Positions 1 through 7,434 are shown, numbered from the stretch's first letter. The stretch is 18,451 nt of DNA from Anaerolineae bacterium (GCA_016928125.1 JAFGLK010000257.1:1-18451); one strand, 5' to 3'. The notes: generated from the letters alone by a model not told the origin. Made by a program: numbers and translations.

Positions 1-495
1 GATCAATACCGGCTCCGCGGCTTTTTCGAGGCGCTCTTTCGACGAGCGCGCCCTGTAGCTGAGGTATCATCCTGGGCCGGGGGACGCACGCAAGGCTACG
101 AGCGCGAGGTCAGAACGCTGGATGAGGATCGCGCCATCGACCTCGTGCGCGCGACGGTGCTCGCGGCCTATGATCGCGGCGATGTGTTGATCATCGGTCG
201 AGGAAGTCAGGCCATTCTGGAGGACAAGCCGGACGTGCTGCATGTGCGCGTCGTGGCGCCTTTCGAGGACCGCATCGCGCGCCTTCAGGCCAGCGAGTCG
301 ATCTCAGCGGCCCAGGCGCGCCGGTTCATCACAGATAGCGACCGCGCCACCCAGGAGTATCTGCACACTTTCCACCACGTGGATGTGGATGACCCCACTC
401 TGTACCACATGGTGCTGAATACGGGCAAGCTGGGCATCGAACGCACCGTGTATATGATCAGGCAGGGGCTTCACGAAATGGCTGCTGCCGCCTGA
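1..495 (+). CDS. Cytidylate kinase-like family protein, 5'-truncated by window edge
   Basis: The reading frame is open from base 1 to the TGA at 493-495, giving 164 visible residues. The true start and the nucleotide-binding P-loop lie outside the window. The visible part resembles the Cytidylate_kin_2 family: 'VLIIGRGSQAIL' (about residues 61-72), then 'LHVRVVAPFEDRIARL', then a helical segment with 'DSDRATQEYLHTFHHVDVDDPTLYHMVLNT'-like content typical of the C-terminal half of these kinases. Family members are P-loop kinases related to CMP kinase whose substrate is often unproven. A GTG at 145 could act as a start, but the homologous frame continues upstream of it, so it is probably internal. 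The gene converges on rpsU, 177 bases away; no U-tract terminator is visible between them. Family assignment is fairly sure; substrate is unknown. Confidence 0.75.
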   Translation, partial: DQYRLRGFFEALFRRARPVAEVSSWAGGRTQGYEREVRTLDEDRAIDLVRATVLAAYDRGDVLIIGRGSQAILEDKPDVLHVRVVAPFEDRIARLQASESISAAQARRFITDSDRATQEYLHTFHHVDVDDPTLYHMVLNTGKLGIERTVYMIRQGLHEMAAAA

Positions 496-672
496 GGCAT
501 CCTGGCAGAAGCTGAGGGTGCGGCTGCGATGCCGCTCTGCTGAGGAGCGCTAAGGTCATCTTGGCGGCGCACTGGTCGTGCGTCGCGCAGGATGCATGCG
601 CGTTGGCCTGCGCTCCTGATCCGGCTCAGCTGTTTGCCTGTCAGGCCCAGGCCATCGCCGCCGCCGAGCGCG

Positions 673-879
673 CTAGTAACGCTGGGACATATTCTTGAGC
701 GTGGTGCGTCGGCTCTTGATGCGCTTTTTGGCCGCTTTGCGTTTGCGGACCTGCGAGGGCTTTTCGTAGAAGCGACGACGTCTGAGTTCCTTCAGAATAC
801 CCTCCTGCTGGACCCCCTTGCGGAATCTCCTGAACAGGCTCTCAAAAGACTCGCCCTGTTCGCGAACAACATTGGCCAT
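673..879 (-). CDS. rpsU: Small ribosomal subunit protein bS21
   Basis: This 68-residue, very basic protein of the small ribosomal subunit helps with translation initiation near the anti-Shine-Dalgarno end of 16S rRNA. It shows the bS21 pattern: N-terminal 'MANVVREQGESFESLFRRF', then 'ILKELRRRRFYEKPSQVRKRK' features around residues 28-48, then a lysine/arginine-rich tail. The ATG at 877-879 is chosen because it matches the family N-terminus and has GGAGG at about 894-898 upstream. A GTG four codons earlier (889-891) would sit directly on that Shine-Dalgarno and is unlikely. The gene is transcribed alone, away from the glycan operon, from a strong-looking promoter about 245 bases upstream. The long leader between promoter and start is unusual for such a short gene. 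Confidence 0.93.
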   Translation of the reverse strand: MANVVREQGESFESLFRRFRKGVQQEGILKELRRRRFYEKPSQVRKRKAAKKRIKSRRTTLKNMSQRY

Positions 880-929
880 AGCTGGTTGCACCCCTCCGAA
901 TTCCTGTTTGCGTCCGAGTTCCCCAAACG

Positions 930-956
930 CCAGGTGGCCTAGACACGATCACCTGG
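930..956. repeat. 7-bp inverted repeat in the rpsU leader
   Basis: CCAGGTG at 930-936 pairs with CACCTGG at 950-956, leaving a 13-base loop. It is the hairpin nearer to the rpsU ribosome binding site. It is short enough to occur by chance in GC-rich DNA, but sits beside the stronger repeat at 1012-1039. Confidence 0.35.
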
Positions 957-1011
957 GCGAAGAGACTGCTGCGCCCGCCAAGATGCGCTTGCCCGATGCA
1001 GTTCCCCTTGC

Positions 1012-1039
1012 GCCAGGCGAGACCGCCGCCTCGCCTGGC
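1012..1039. repeat. Perfect 10-bp inverted repeat (hairpin) in the rpsU leader
   Basis: GCCAGGCGAG at 1012-1021 is exactly complementary to CTCGCCTGGC at 1030-1039, with an 8-base loop. No T-run follows on either strand, so a simple intrinsic terminator is unlikely. It lies inside the presumed rpsU leader, about 135-160 bases ahead of the start codon. Confidence 0.6.
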
Positions 1040-1123
1040 AGAGCCATTTCCTCCATTGCGCGACCCTCGCGACGCCCACAAGGGGCGACCTGCAGGTCCA
1101 GGTAGGTGAGCCGAACGTTTGCG

Positions 1124-1152
1124 ATTGTACTGGGCAGCACCGCACAGGTCAA
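1124..1152 (-). promoter_or_regulatory. Sigma70-type promoter for rpsU
   Basis: On the minus strand TTGACC (1152 to 1147) is followed after exactly 17 bases by TACAAT (1129 to 1124). These match 5 of 6 -35 bases and 5 of 6 -10 bases. Transcription would start near 1117 and run into rpsU. No other comparably good minus-strand site was seen between here and the start codon. Confidence 0.7.
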
Positions 1153-1183
1153 ACCGAGATGCAGGCGGCGCGGCACGGTATCT

Positions 1184-1212
1184 TTGACCACGCTTGGCCC
1201 TTCTGATATACT
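1184..1212 (+). promoter_or_regulatory. Sigma70-type promoter (extended -10) for the glycan operon
   Basis: TTGACC at 1184-1189, a 17-base spacer, then TATACT at 1207-1212 preceded by TGA (an extended -10 TGn). The start point would be near 1219, giving a leader of about 100 bases before the ATG at 1320. It is back to back with the rpsU promoter, and the two -35 boxes are about 31 bases apart. The shared short region could hold one regulator site, but no clear operator palindrome is seen. Confidence 0.72.
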
Positions 1213-1319
1213 AGCGCGGACTGCCCGGAGGTTGGCCACCCTGATTGCGTGGGCATGCTCGTGAGCGGCATACGCAGGGGTGCAGTGCCAGCGCATGATC
1301 CATGGGGAGCGAAGGTGTG

Positions 1320-2261
1320 ATGCGCATTCTCATCACGGGAGGGGCGGGATTCATCGGCTCGCACCTGTGCGATCTCTTGGTTGCGCGTGGCCATCAGGTC
1401 ATCGCCATGGACAACTTGATCACTGGCAGCGAGCGCAACATCGCCCACCTAATGGGGCGACCCGATTTCCAGTTCGTCAAACACGACGTCACCGAGCCGA
1501 TCTATCTTGACGGCCAGCTTGATGGCATCCTGCATCTGGCCTCGCTCCCCAGCCCTGTGGACTATTTGGAGATGCCGATCAAGACGCTCAAGGTGGGGGC
1601 TCTGGGCACCTACCATGCCCTGGGGCTGGCCCGGGCCAAGGGTGCGCGCTTCCTATTGGCCTCCACCTCGGAGGTCTATGGCGATCCGCTGGTGCACCCA
1701 CAACCCGAGTCGTACTGGGGCAATGTAAACCCTATCGGCCCGCGTGGCGTGTACGATGAGTCCAAGCGCTTTGCTGAGGCTCTGACCATGGCCTACCATC
1801 GCACGCATGGCATCCAGACGCGCATTGCGCGCATTTTCAACACCTACGGGCCGCGTATGCGTCTGGATGACGGTCGCGTCGTGCCCAATTTCATCACCCA
1901 GGCCTTGCGAGGTCAGCCTCTGACCGTCTATGACGATGGCTCGCGTACGCGCAGCTTTTGCTATATCAGCGATCTGACGGAAGGGCTCCTCCGCCTCTTT
2001 TTCTCTGACGAGCTCTTGCCGGTCAATCTTGGCAATCCCCGCGAGATGACGATCCTCGAGTTTGCGCGCCTCGTCATCAAGTTGGCGCAGAGCGATTCGC
2101 AGATCAAGTTCATCACGCCGAAGGATGAGCGCACCAAAGACGATCCTCAGACTCGGCAGCCGGACATCACGCGAGCGCGCGAGATCCTGGGCTGGGAGCC
2201 CAAGGCCAGCCTGGAGGAAGGCTTGTCAGAGACAATCCCTTGGTTCCGCGAGCAAATCTAG
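1320..2261 (+). CDS. UDP-glucuronate decarboxylase (UDP-xylose synthase), extended SDR family
   Basis: A cytoplasmic NAD-dependent enzyme of 313 residues expected to oxidise and decarboxylate UDP-glucuronate, giving UDP-xylose (or the 4-keto pentose). It has the Rossmann motif GGAGFIGSH (7-15), the near-invariant UXS stretches 'STSEVYGDP' (115-123) and '[17 protein letters not shown]' (126-142), Tyr145/Lys149 of the YxxxK motif, '[10 protein letters not shown]' (171-180) and '[12 protein letters not shown]' (208-219). Ser117, Glu118 and Arg279 ('TRQPDI') match the decarboxylase catalytic residues known from ArnA/UXS, which separates it from plain epimerases. The ATG at 1320 gives the standard 'MRILITGG' N-terminus; GGGGAG (1304-1309) lies upstream. 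GTG at 1317 is an alternative. It is the first gene of the five-gene operon and probably supplies an activated pentose to the glycosyltransferases encoded downstream. Confidence 0.87.
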   Translation: MRILITGGAGFIGSHLCDLLVARGHQVIAMDNLITGSERNIAHLMGRPDFQFVKHDVTEPIYLDGQLDGILHLASLPSPVDYLEMPIKTLKVGALGTYHALGLARAKGARFLLASTSEVYGDPLVHPQPESYWGNVNPIGPRGVYDESKRFAEALTMAYHRTHGIQTRIARIFNTYGPRMRLDDGRVVPNFITQALRGQPLTVYDDGSRTRSFCYISDLTEGLLRLFFSDELLPVNLGNPREMTILEFARLVIKLAQSDSQIKFITPKDERTKDDPQTRQPDITRAREILGWEPKASLEEGLSETIPWFREQI

Positions 2262-2268
2262 GCCTGGC

Positions 2269-3852
2269 ATGAACGCGATCACGCACCGGTCCCCCTCGCC
2301 CCCTCCCCTCGGCGCTGTTCGAACTGGGGGCGGCGCGTCTCTTCCTGGCAGGCCCTTCCCAAGCCGTGGCGCTCTTCTTGTGTCTTGGGGACACTCACTG
2401 CTATGGATCACGGCCTTGCTCGGGCTCGGATTCGCCCTGGCCAGGCTGCCCCTGATGATCGTGCTCCTGCTTGTGGCCGGTAGCATCGGCGGCCTTTTGC
2501 TTTTGCTCCATCCGACCTGGGGCCTCTATCTGCTGGCCTTTGCGATCCCGTTCGGCTCCCTGCGCGAGATCCACATCGGGACCATCAGCGTGGGGGCCAG
2601 CGAGCTTCTCGTGGCAGCCATGCTCGCGGCCTGGATCCTGCGCATGCTGGGTCGGAAATGCATCGTGCTGTGGCGATCGCCGCTTGTGGCGGCATTCGTC
2701 GTCTATATTGCCACGCAGATGCTATCGCTGCTGAGGATCGAGAGCTTGGGGCCAGCGCTCAAGGAGCTCGCCAAGTGGATCGAGATGCTCGCCCTATACG
2801 CCTTCGTGGCAGGCGAGCTCTCGGATCGGGGCCGTAAAGGGCTGGTGGTGGCGCTGCTCACAGCCGGCATGTTGCAGGCCGGCCTGGGAATCTACCAGTT
2901 TCTGTTTCAGGTCGGCCCGCCGGGCTTTGTTCTGTTTGACCGCTACATGCGCGCCTATGGTACCTTTCTGCAGCCCAATCCTTTTGCAGGCTATCTGGGG
3001 CTGTTGTTGCCTCTGGCATATGTGATCGCATTCCAGACCCTTGTCGCGCTGGGCCGAGACACACCAGGGATCCGCTGGGGCCTGGCCCTGGGCGCTTTTG
3101 GCGCTCTGTCGGGCGCGATGATGGCGATGGCGCTGGTCATGAGTTGGTCGCGTGGCGCTTTGCTCGGCTTGCTGGGGGGCATTGGCCTGGTCGCTCTGGG
3201 ATGGGGTCGAGGTGCCTGGGCTCTGCTCGGCCTGGGGGCCGCGCTGTTCGCCCTCTGGGGACAAGACCTGCTGGCCCTGCTTCCGACGGGCTTTTTGGGA
3301 CGGCTGGTGGACATGGTGCAATACATGGGGCAGGACCTCACCGCTATCGAGGTCACGGACGAGAATTTCGCGCTGATCGAGCGGGCGGCTCATTGGCAGG
3401 CGGCCTGGCGCATGTTCGCGGCTCGCCCCTGGCTCGGCGTGGGCGTCGGCCAGTATACGAGCGCCTATCCAGCGGTGGCCATACCCCGTTGGCAGGATCC
3501 TCTCGGTCATGCACACAACTTCTATCTGAATGTACTCGCCGAAGGGGGCCTACTTGGGCTCCTCGGTTACGTGACCGTACAGGGCGCGGCCCTGACTGAG
3601 GCATGGCGGGGCGCGCGACGCCTCTCAGGATGGGAACGCGGTCTCGCTCTGGCCACGTTGGGCATGCTGGGGCACCTGCTGATTCATAACCTGTTCGACA
3701 ATCTATACGTGCACGAAATGTACCTGATCATGGCCATGCTCCTGGGCCTGACCACATCCGTGTTGCGATTCGGCCGGGCGCAGGCCCAAGCTGCGTTCAG
3801 TGCTACCGCAGCCTGCGACGAGGGTTGCGCATACTCGAGGATGGCTCTGTGA
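2269..3852 (+). CDS. O-antigen ligase/polymerase-like membrane protein (Wzy_C family)
   Basis: A polytopic membrane protein of 527 residues with many hydrophobic segments from about residue 42 to 500. Features of the O-antigen ligase/Wzy family are 'YGTFLQPNPFAGYLGLLLPL' (230-249), 'WSRGALLG' (293-300) and a large loop 'ARPWLGVGVGQY' (385-396) leading to 'GHAHNFYLNVLAEGGLLGLL' (413-432). The HxHN (His414, His416) is typical of the periplasmic catalytic loop of WaaL/PglL-type ligases. It probably transfers or polymerises lipid-linked glycans on the outer face of the membrane. The ATG at 2269 comes 7 bases after the decarboxylase stop, but the Shine-Dalgarno is poor and the first 40 residues are Pro/Ser/Gly-rich, so a later start is possible. 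Its end overlaps the next gene by 4 bases. Ligase versus polymerase cannot be decided from sequence. Confidence 0.8.
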   Translation: MNAITHRSPSPPPLGAVRTGGGASLPGRPFPSRGALLVSWGHSLLWITALLGLGFALARLPLMIVLLLVAGSIGGLLLLLHPTWGLYLLAFAIPFGSLREIHIGTISVGASELLVAAMLAAWILRMLGRKCIVLWRSPLVAAFVVYIATQMLSLLRIESLGPALKELAKWIEMLALYAFVAGELSDRGRKGLVVALLTAGMLQAGLGIYQFLFQVGPPGFVLFDRYMRAYGTFLQPNPFAGYLGLLLPLAYVIAFQTLVALGRDTPGIRWGLALGAFGALSGAMMAMALVMSWSRGALLGLLGGIGLVALGWGRGAWALLGLGAALFALWGQDLLALLPTGFLGRLVDMVQYMGQDLTAIEVTDENFALIERAAHWQAAWRMFAARPWLGVGVGQYTSAYPAVAIPRWQDPLGHAHNFYLNVLAEGGLLGLLGYVTVQGAALTEAWRGARRLSGWERGLALATLGMLGHLLIHNLFDNLYVHEMYLIMAMLLGLTTSVLRFGRAQAQAAFSATAACDEGCAYSRMAL

Positions 3853-4295
3853 CCTTTGCGCTCAAGCTCAAGAACCTCTACCGAAACAATCGCATCGAGA
3901 TGGTGCGCTTTATCAAGTTTGGCATTGTCGGTGCGATCGGCGCGCTGGTCGATTTCAGCGTGCTGAATCTGGGCATCCAGGTGTTTGGCCTGGCCAAGTG
4001 GCTCGCCAACACGTTCTCTTTCTCGGCGGCGGTGCTAAGCAACTTTACCTGGAATCGTATCTGGACCTATCCCGAATCTCGTAGGGACCCGCTCGGCCCC
4101 CAACTGCTCCAGTTCTTTCTGGTGAATGTGGTCGGCTATGCCATCAACCAGGCGATCTTCCTCTCGCTGGACCGATACCTCTTCGTGGGGTGGGGCGCGT
4201 GGGGCTACAATCTCGCCAAGGCCATCGCCATCGGCGTGGTGCTGTTCTGGAACTTTGGCATCAACCGCATCTGGACTTATAGGAACATTCGCTGA
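3849..4295 (+). CDS. GtrA family membrane protein
   Basis: A 148-residue protein with four likely membrane segments. It has the GtrA N-terminal pattern 'VRFIKFGIVGAIGALVDF' (19-36) and two copies of an 'NxxxNRIWTY' motif, 'NFTWNRIWTY' (65-74) and 'NFGINRIWTY' (135-144). Members are thought to help move undecaprenyl-linked sugars across the membrane or work with polysaccharide glycosyltransferases. The GTG at 3849 is chosen because it forms a GTGA overlap with the upstream stop and has GAGG at 3837-3840, 8 bases away. A TTG at 3825 in the same frame is less likely. It shares TGATG with the next gene, so translation of all three is probably coupled. Confidence 0.85.
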   Translation: MTFALKLKNLYRNNRIEMVRFIKFGIVGAIGALVDFSVLNLGIQVFGLAKWLANTFSFSAAVLSNFTWNRIWTYPESRRDPLGPQLLQFFLVNVVGYAINQAIFLSLDRYLFVGWGAWGYNLAKAIAIGVVLFWNFGINRIWTYRNIR

Positions 4296-5425
4296 TGCGC
4301 ATCGGCATCGATTATACGTCGGCGGTGAGACAGCGCGCGGGCATCGGTCGCTATACGCGCGGCCTGATACGGACGCTGGCCCAGATCGATGGGGACAATC
4401 AATATATCTTGTTCAGCGCCGGCCGTGGGCCCGAGGTGGAGCTCTGGCCGCCTAACTTTTCCTTGCGAACTCTGCCGATTAGCGATCGCCATCTGGCGAT
4501 GGTGTGGCAGCGCCTGCGTTTGCCGCTGCCCGTGGAGTGGGTGACGGGGCGCATTGACATCCTACACTCGCCCGACTTTGTGCTGCCGCCTGTTCGGCGA
4601 GCGGCCACCGTGTTGACGGTGCATGATCTCTCGTTCATGCGCCATCCCGAGTGCTCGTCGCCCGCGTTGTTGCGCTATCTGATGCGCAGCGTACCCCATT
4701 CGATCCGGCGGGCCGACGTTCTGCTGGCCGATTCAAAAAGCACCCGCGCCGACCTGATCGATCTGATGAAGGTCCCGGGTGATCGGATCCAAGTGCTCTA
4801 TCCGGCGGTAGAGACACGGTTTACGCCAGCGGAGGAGGCGGGGGATGCCCGGATTCTGGGCCACTATGGGATCCGCAAGCCGTATATCCTCGCGCTGGGA
4901 ACGCTTCAGCCGCGCAAGAACTTTGCGCGGCTGATCCGCGCCTTTGCCACGCTGGTGCAGGGACGCCGCCTCCCGCATCAGCTCGTCATCGGCGGCGCCC
5001 GGGGATGGCTCTACGATGAGATCGAGCAGGCTCTGAACGAGGCCGCGCTTGGCGACGCAATACGGCTCATCGGTTATGTGGATGAGGCCCATCTTCCGGG
5101 CCTCTACAGGGGGGCGGACGTTTTTGCCTTCCCCTCGCTCTACGAAGGGTTCGGCATCCCGATCCTTGAGGCGATGGCATGTGGTACGCCCGTGGTGACC
5201 AGCGCCGTCTCCTCGATGCCCGAGGCGGCGGGAGAGGCCGCTTTGCTCGTCTCGCCCGAGGACACGGCGGCTCTCGCGGAGGCGCTCTGGCGGCTGATCG
5301 ACGAACAGGATCTCCGAAACGATCTGAGGACACGGGGGTTTGTACAGGCACGACGCTTTGGTTGGCATGCGTCAGCAAAGCGCCTGCTAGAAATCTATGC
5401 ACACATAGGTGCACATGGAGGCTAG
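4295..5425 (+). CDS. Glycosyltransferase family 4 (GT-B fold)
   Basis: A 376-residue retaining glycosyltransferase. The N-terminal half has the acceptor-side features 'MRIGIDYTSAVRQRAGIGRY' (1-20) and 'LTVHDLSFMRHPE' (107-119). The C-terminal half has the donor-binding Glycos_transf_1 domain: 'ILALGTLQPRKNF' (198-210) with Arg207/Lys208 for the diphosphate, and the E-x7-E motif 'EGFGIPILE' (Glu284, Glu292) followed by 'AMACGTPVV'. The start ATG overlaps the GtrA stop (TGATG). It belongs to the glycan operon and probably adds one sugar, perhaps the pentose made by the first gene, though donor and acceptor cannot be read from sequence. The TAG at 5423-5425 lies between the ribosome binding site and start of the next gene. 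Confidence 0.9.
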   Translation: MRIGIDYTSAVRQRAGIGRYTRGLIRTLAQIDGDNQYILFSAGRGPEVELWPPNFSLRTLPISDRHLAMVWQRLRLPLPVEWVTGRIDILHSPDFVLPPVRRAATVLTVHDLSFMRHPECSSPALLRYLMRSVPHSIRRADVLLADSKSTRADLIDLMKVPGDRIQVLYPAVETRFTPAEEAGDARILGHYGIRKPYILALGTLQPRKNFARLIRAFATLVQGRRLPHQLVIGGARGWLYDEIEQALNEAALGDAIRLIGYVDEAHLPGLYRGADVFAFPSLYEGFGIPILEAMACGTPVVTSAVSSMPEAAGEAALLVSPEDTAALAEALWRLIDEQDLRNDLRTRGFVQARRFGWHASAKRLLEIYAHIGAHGG

Positions 5426-5429
5426 AACG

Positions 5430-6599
5430 ATGCGATTGGCAGAACGCATGGGGCGTTTGGGGACAGAGTCCGCTTTTGAGGTGCTCGATCGGGCCAGGGC
5501 CTTGGCCGCACAGGGGCATGACATCATCCATCTTGAGATCGGCGAGCCCGACTTTGACACGCCGGCCCACATCGTCGACGCCGCCTGCAAGGCGCTCCAC
5601 GATGGCGCGACGCACTATACCTCGCCGGCCGGCATTCCGGAGCTGCGTGCTGCCATCGCCGAGTCTATGACACAGGGCCGTGGGCTGGAGGTTAACCCTG
5701 CCCAGGTGGTGGTGACGCCCGGGGCCAAGCCAATTATGTTCTTCACGATTCTGGCTCTGGCCGAGCCAGGCACCGAGGTCATCTATCCTGATCCCGGTTT
5801 TCCGATCTACCGCTCGATGATCGAGTTTGTGGGCGCCAAGCCCGTGCCGCTGCCCCTGCGTGAGGAGCGCGAATTCCGCTTTGACATCGACGAGTTCCGC
5901 GAACTGGTGACGGACCGAACCTCGTTGATCATCCTCAACTCGCCCCAGAATCCCACCGGCGGCATCCTGCACGCTCAGGATCTGGAGGCCATCGCCGAGA
6001 TCTGCGTTGAGCGCGATATCCCGGTGCTCTCGGATGAGGTCTATGAACACATCATCTATGATGGCGAGTTCGCGAGCATCACAGCCTTTCCCGGCATGTC
6101 TACCCACGAGCGCACCATCATGCTGCACGGCTTCTCCAAGACTTACGCCATGACCGGTTGGCGACTCGGGTACGGGATCATGCCCGAGTCGCTGGTGCCG
6201 CACATTTTCCGGCTGATGGTGAACTCGAACTCGTGCACCAACGCGGCCACCCAATTCGCTGGCGTCGCGGCACTGCAAGGCCCTCAGGATAGCGTGGCCG
6301 CCATGGTGGCTCAGTTCGAGCGTCGCCGTGAGGTGATCGTCAAGGGGCTGAATGAGCTGCCCGGCGTGAGCTGCGTGACCCCACGTGGCGCCTTCTATGC
6401 CTTTCCCAATATCACCCAGACGGGCATGGATGCCAACACCTGCGAGCGCTTTTTGCTGGAGAAGGCGGGTGTTGCTTGCCTATCCGGCGCCGCTTTCGGC
6501 CAATACGGCCAGGGCTACCTGCGACTCTCGTACGCGAACTCGATCGAGAATATTAACCGGGCGCTCGAGCGCATGGATACGGCCCTCCGCAGCCGGTAG
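5430..6599 (+). CDS. Pyridoxal-phosphate aminotransferase, class I/II (aspartate aminotransferase-like)
   Basis: A 389-residue fold-type I PLP enzyme that moves amino groups between an amino acid and a 2-oxo acid. The active-site signature is complete: Asn174 in 'SPQNPTGG', Asp202 and Tyr205 in 'SDEVYEH', Lys237 (PLP Schiff base) in 'GFSKTYAMTGWRLGYG', and Arg365 in 'YLRLSY' for the substrate carboxylate. The ATG at 5430 is supported by GGAGG at 5417-5421 with an 8-base gap; an ATG at 5415 is in frame but overlaps that site. It follows the glycosyltransferase by only 4 bases and so shares the mRNA, although amino-acid metabolism is not obviously linked to glycan synthesis. The exact substrate (aspartate, aromatic or other) cannot be fixed. 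Confidence 0.88.
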   Translation: MRLAERMGRLGTESAFEVLDRARALAAQGHDIIHLEIGEPDFDTPAHIVDAACKALHDGATHYTSPAGIPELRAAIAESMTQGRGLEVNPAQVVVTPGAKPIMFFTILALAEPGTEVIYPDPGFPIYRSMIEFVGAKPVPLPLREEREFRFDIDEFRELVTDRTSLIILNSPQNPTGGILHAQDLEAIAEICVERDIPVLSDEVYEHIIYDGEFASITAFPGMSTHERTIMLHGFSKTYAMTGWRLGYGIMPESLVPHIFRLMVNSNSCTNAATQFAGVAALQGPQDSVAAMVAQFERRREVIVKGLNELPGVSCVTPRGAFYAFPNITQTGMDANTCERFLLEKAGVACLSGAAFGQYGQGYLRLSYANSIENINRALERMDTALRSR

Positions 6600-6662
6600 A
6601 CACGGCCTGCGGCTGAGCCTGCTGAGGCGAGGCGACGGCCTTGCCAGATGCCGTCATACACG

Positions 6663-6693
6663 ACACGAGGGGGCATCCATCGCCCCCTCGTGT
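6663..6693. terminator. Perfect 12-bp hairpin between convergent operons
   Basis: ACACGAGGGGGC (6663-6674) pairs exactly with GCCCCCTCGTGT (6682-6693) around a 7-base loop. It lies between the ends of two convergent units (aminotransferase ending 6599, hpt ending 6747), where a bidirectional terminator is expected. There is no T-run on either strand, so it departs from the classical intrinsic terminator and may act by hairpin alone or protect RNA 3' ends. Confidence 0.7.
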
Positions 6694-6746
6694 GCTGGAA
6701 ACCTCAGTCATGCATCGCGCCGCTCAGACAAGCGCCCGGCGGCTGC

Positions 6747-7301
6747 TCACTCCGGCCCTGGCCTGACGCCATAAATCTCGGACTTGAGCACACCGACAAA
6801 ATCGAGGCCGCGATACTGTTCGCCATAGTCCAACCCGTAGCCGATCACAAACTCGTTGGGAATCTCGAATCCCACATAGTGCAGTTCGAGATCCACCTGG
6901 CGGCGGGAGGGCTTGCTCAGCAGGGTGCAGATGCGGATGCTAGCTGGCCCCCGGACCCGCAGGTTCTCCACCAGATAGCCCAGCGTGTATCCCGTGTCGA
7001 TGATATCCTCCACGAGCAGCACGTGTCGTCCGGTGATGTCCGAATCGAGGTCTTTGAGGATGCGCACCACGCCGCTCGACTCGGTGGCCGTGCCATAGCT
7101 CGATACAGCCATAAAGTCGATGCTGTGGGGAATGTCGAGGGCACGCGTGAGGTCGGCCAGGAACATATAGCCGCCCTTGAGCACGCAGACCAGCAAGGGA
7201 TTGAGCTGGCGATAGTCGCGCGCGATCTGAGCCCCAAGCTGAGCGACCCGCTCTTGCAGTTCAGCCTTTCCGATCAGCACTCGCGCCACATCCTCGCGCA
7301 T
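6747..7301 (-). CDS. hpt: Hypoxanthine phosphoribosyltransferase
   Basis: A 184-residue cytoplasmic purine-salvage enzyme that makes IMP (and usually GMP) from hypoxanthine or guanine and PRPP. Motifs are 'VCVLKGGYMFLADL' (38-51, diphosphate loop), 'SSYG' (67-70, flexible lid), the PRPP-binding 'LLVEDIIDTG' (95-104), Lys130 in 'LLSKPSRR' (purine contact), and 'FVIGYGLDYGE' (151-161, with a metal-binding Asp). The ATG at 7299-7301 gives the normal family length and has a purine-rich GGAGG-type site 8 bases upstream. The frame is open further upstream but without family resemblance. It is the last gene after tilS and the rRNA methyltransferase. A tilS-hpt link is common in bacteria; here a methyltransferase gene has come between them. 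Confidence 0.93.
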   Translation of the reverse strand: MREDVARVLIGKAELQERVAQLGAQIARDYRQLNPLLVCVLKGGYMFLADLTRALDIPHSIDFMAVSSYGTATESSGVVRILKDLDSDITGRHVLLVEDIIDTGYTLGYLVENLRVRGPASIRICTLLSKPSRRQVDLELHYVGFEIPNEFVIGYGLDYGEQYRGLDFVGVLKSEIYGVRPGPE

Positions 7302-7434
7302 CCGGCTCCCCTCCCTCTTTCTTGGGCGGCGCCTCCCGCCGACACCCGCGCTGCCGAGGCATTCCACAGCCCGAGGTCCGATGGCATCCACAGCCTGGGC
7401 CCCTTGGCGCAGGCCCGCCATCCATCCTGGCTTG

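Larger units (their letters stand above)
880..1123 (-). other. Long leader region of rpsU with two inverted repeats
   Basis: No convincing gene lies here. The frames that are open on either strand have no family features. If the promoter at 1124-1152 is used, this stretch is the 5' untranslated leader of rpsU, roughly 238 bases. It contains a perfect 10-bp inverted repeat (1012-1021 with 1030-1039, 8-base loop) and a 7-bp one (930-936 with 950-956). Both could fold in the mRNA upstream of the ribosome binding site. Regulation by the leader is inference; no known riboswitch class was recognised. Confidence 0.45.

Noticed and set aside
505..540. A bulged hairpin (GCAGA...TCTGC around GCGGC...GCCGC) after the cytidylate-kinase-like gene
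   Set aside because: Stems are only 5 bp with a large one-sided bulge and no T-run; too weak to call a terminator.
592..942. A 116-codon plus-strand frame covering rpsU
   Set aside because: It is antisense to a clear bS21 gene and has no family resemblance.
2794..3516. A 240-codon minus-strand frame inside the O-antigen-ligase-like gene
   Set aside because: Gln/Arg/His-rich shadow of hydrophobic Leu/Ala/Gly codons on the other strand; no motifs or ribosome binding site.
5067..6278. A 403-codon minus-strand open frame across the glycosyltransferase/aminotransferase junction
   Set aside because: It is antisense to two genes with complete active-site motifs, shows no recognisable domain, and has a low-complexity Arg/Pro-rich end.
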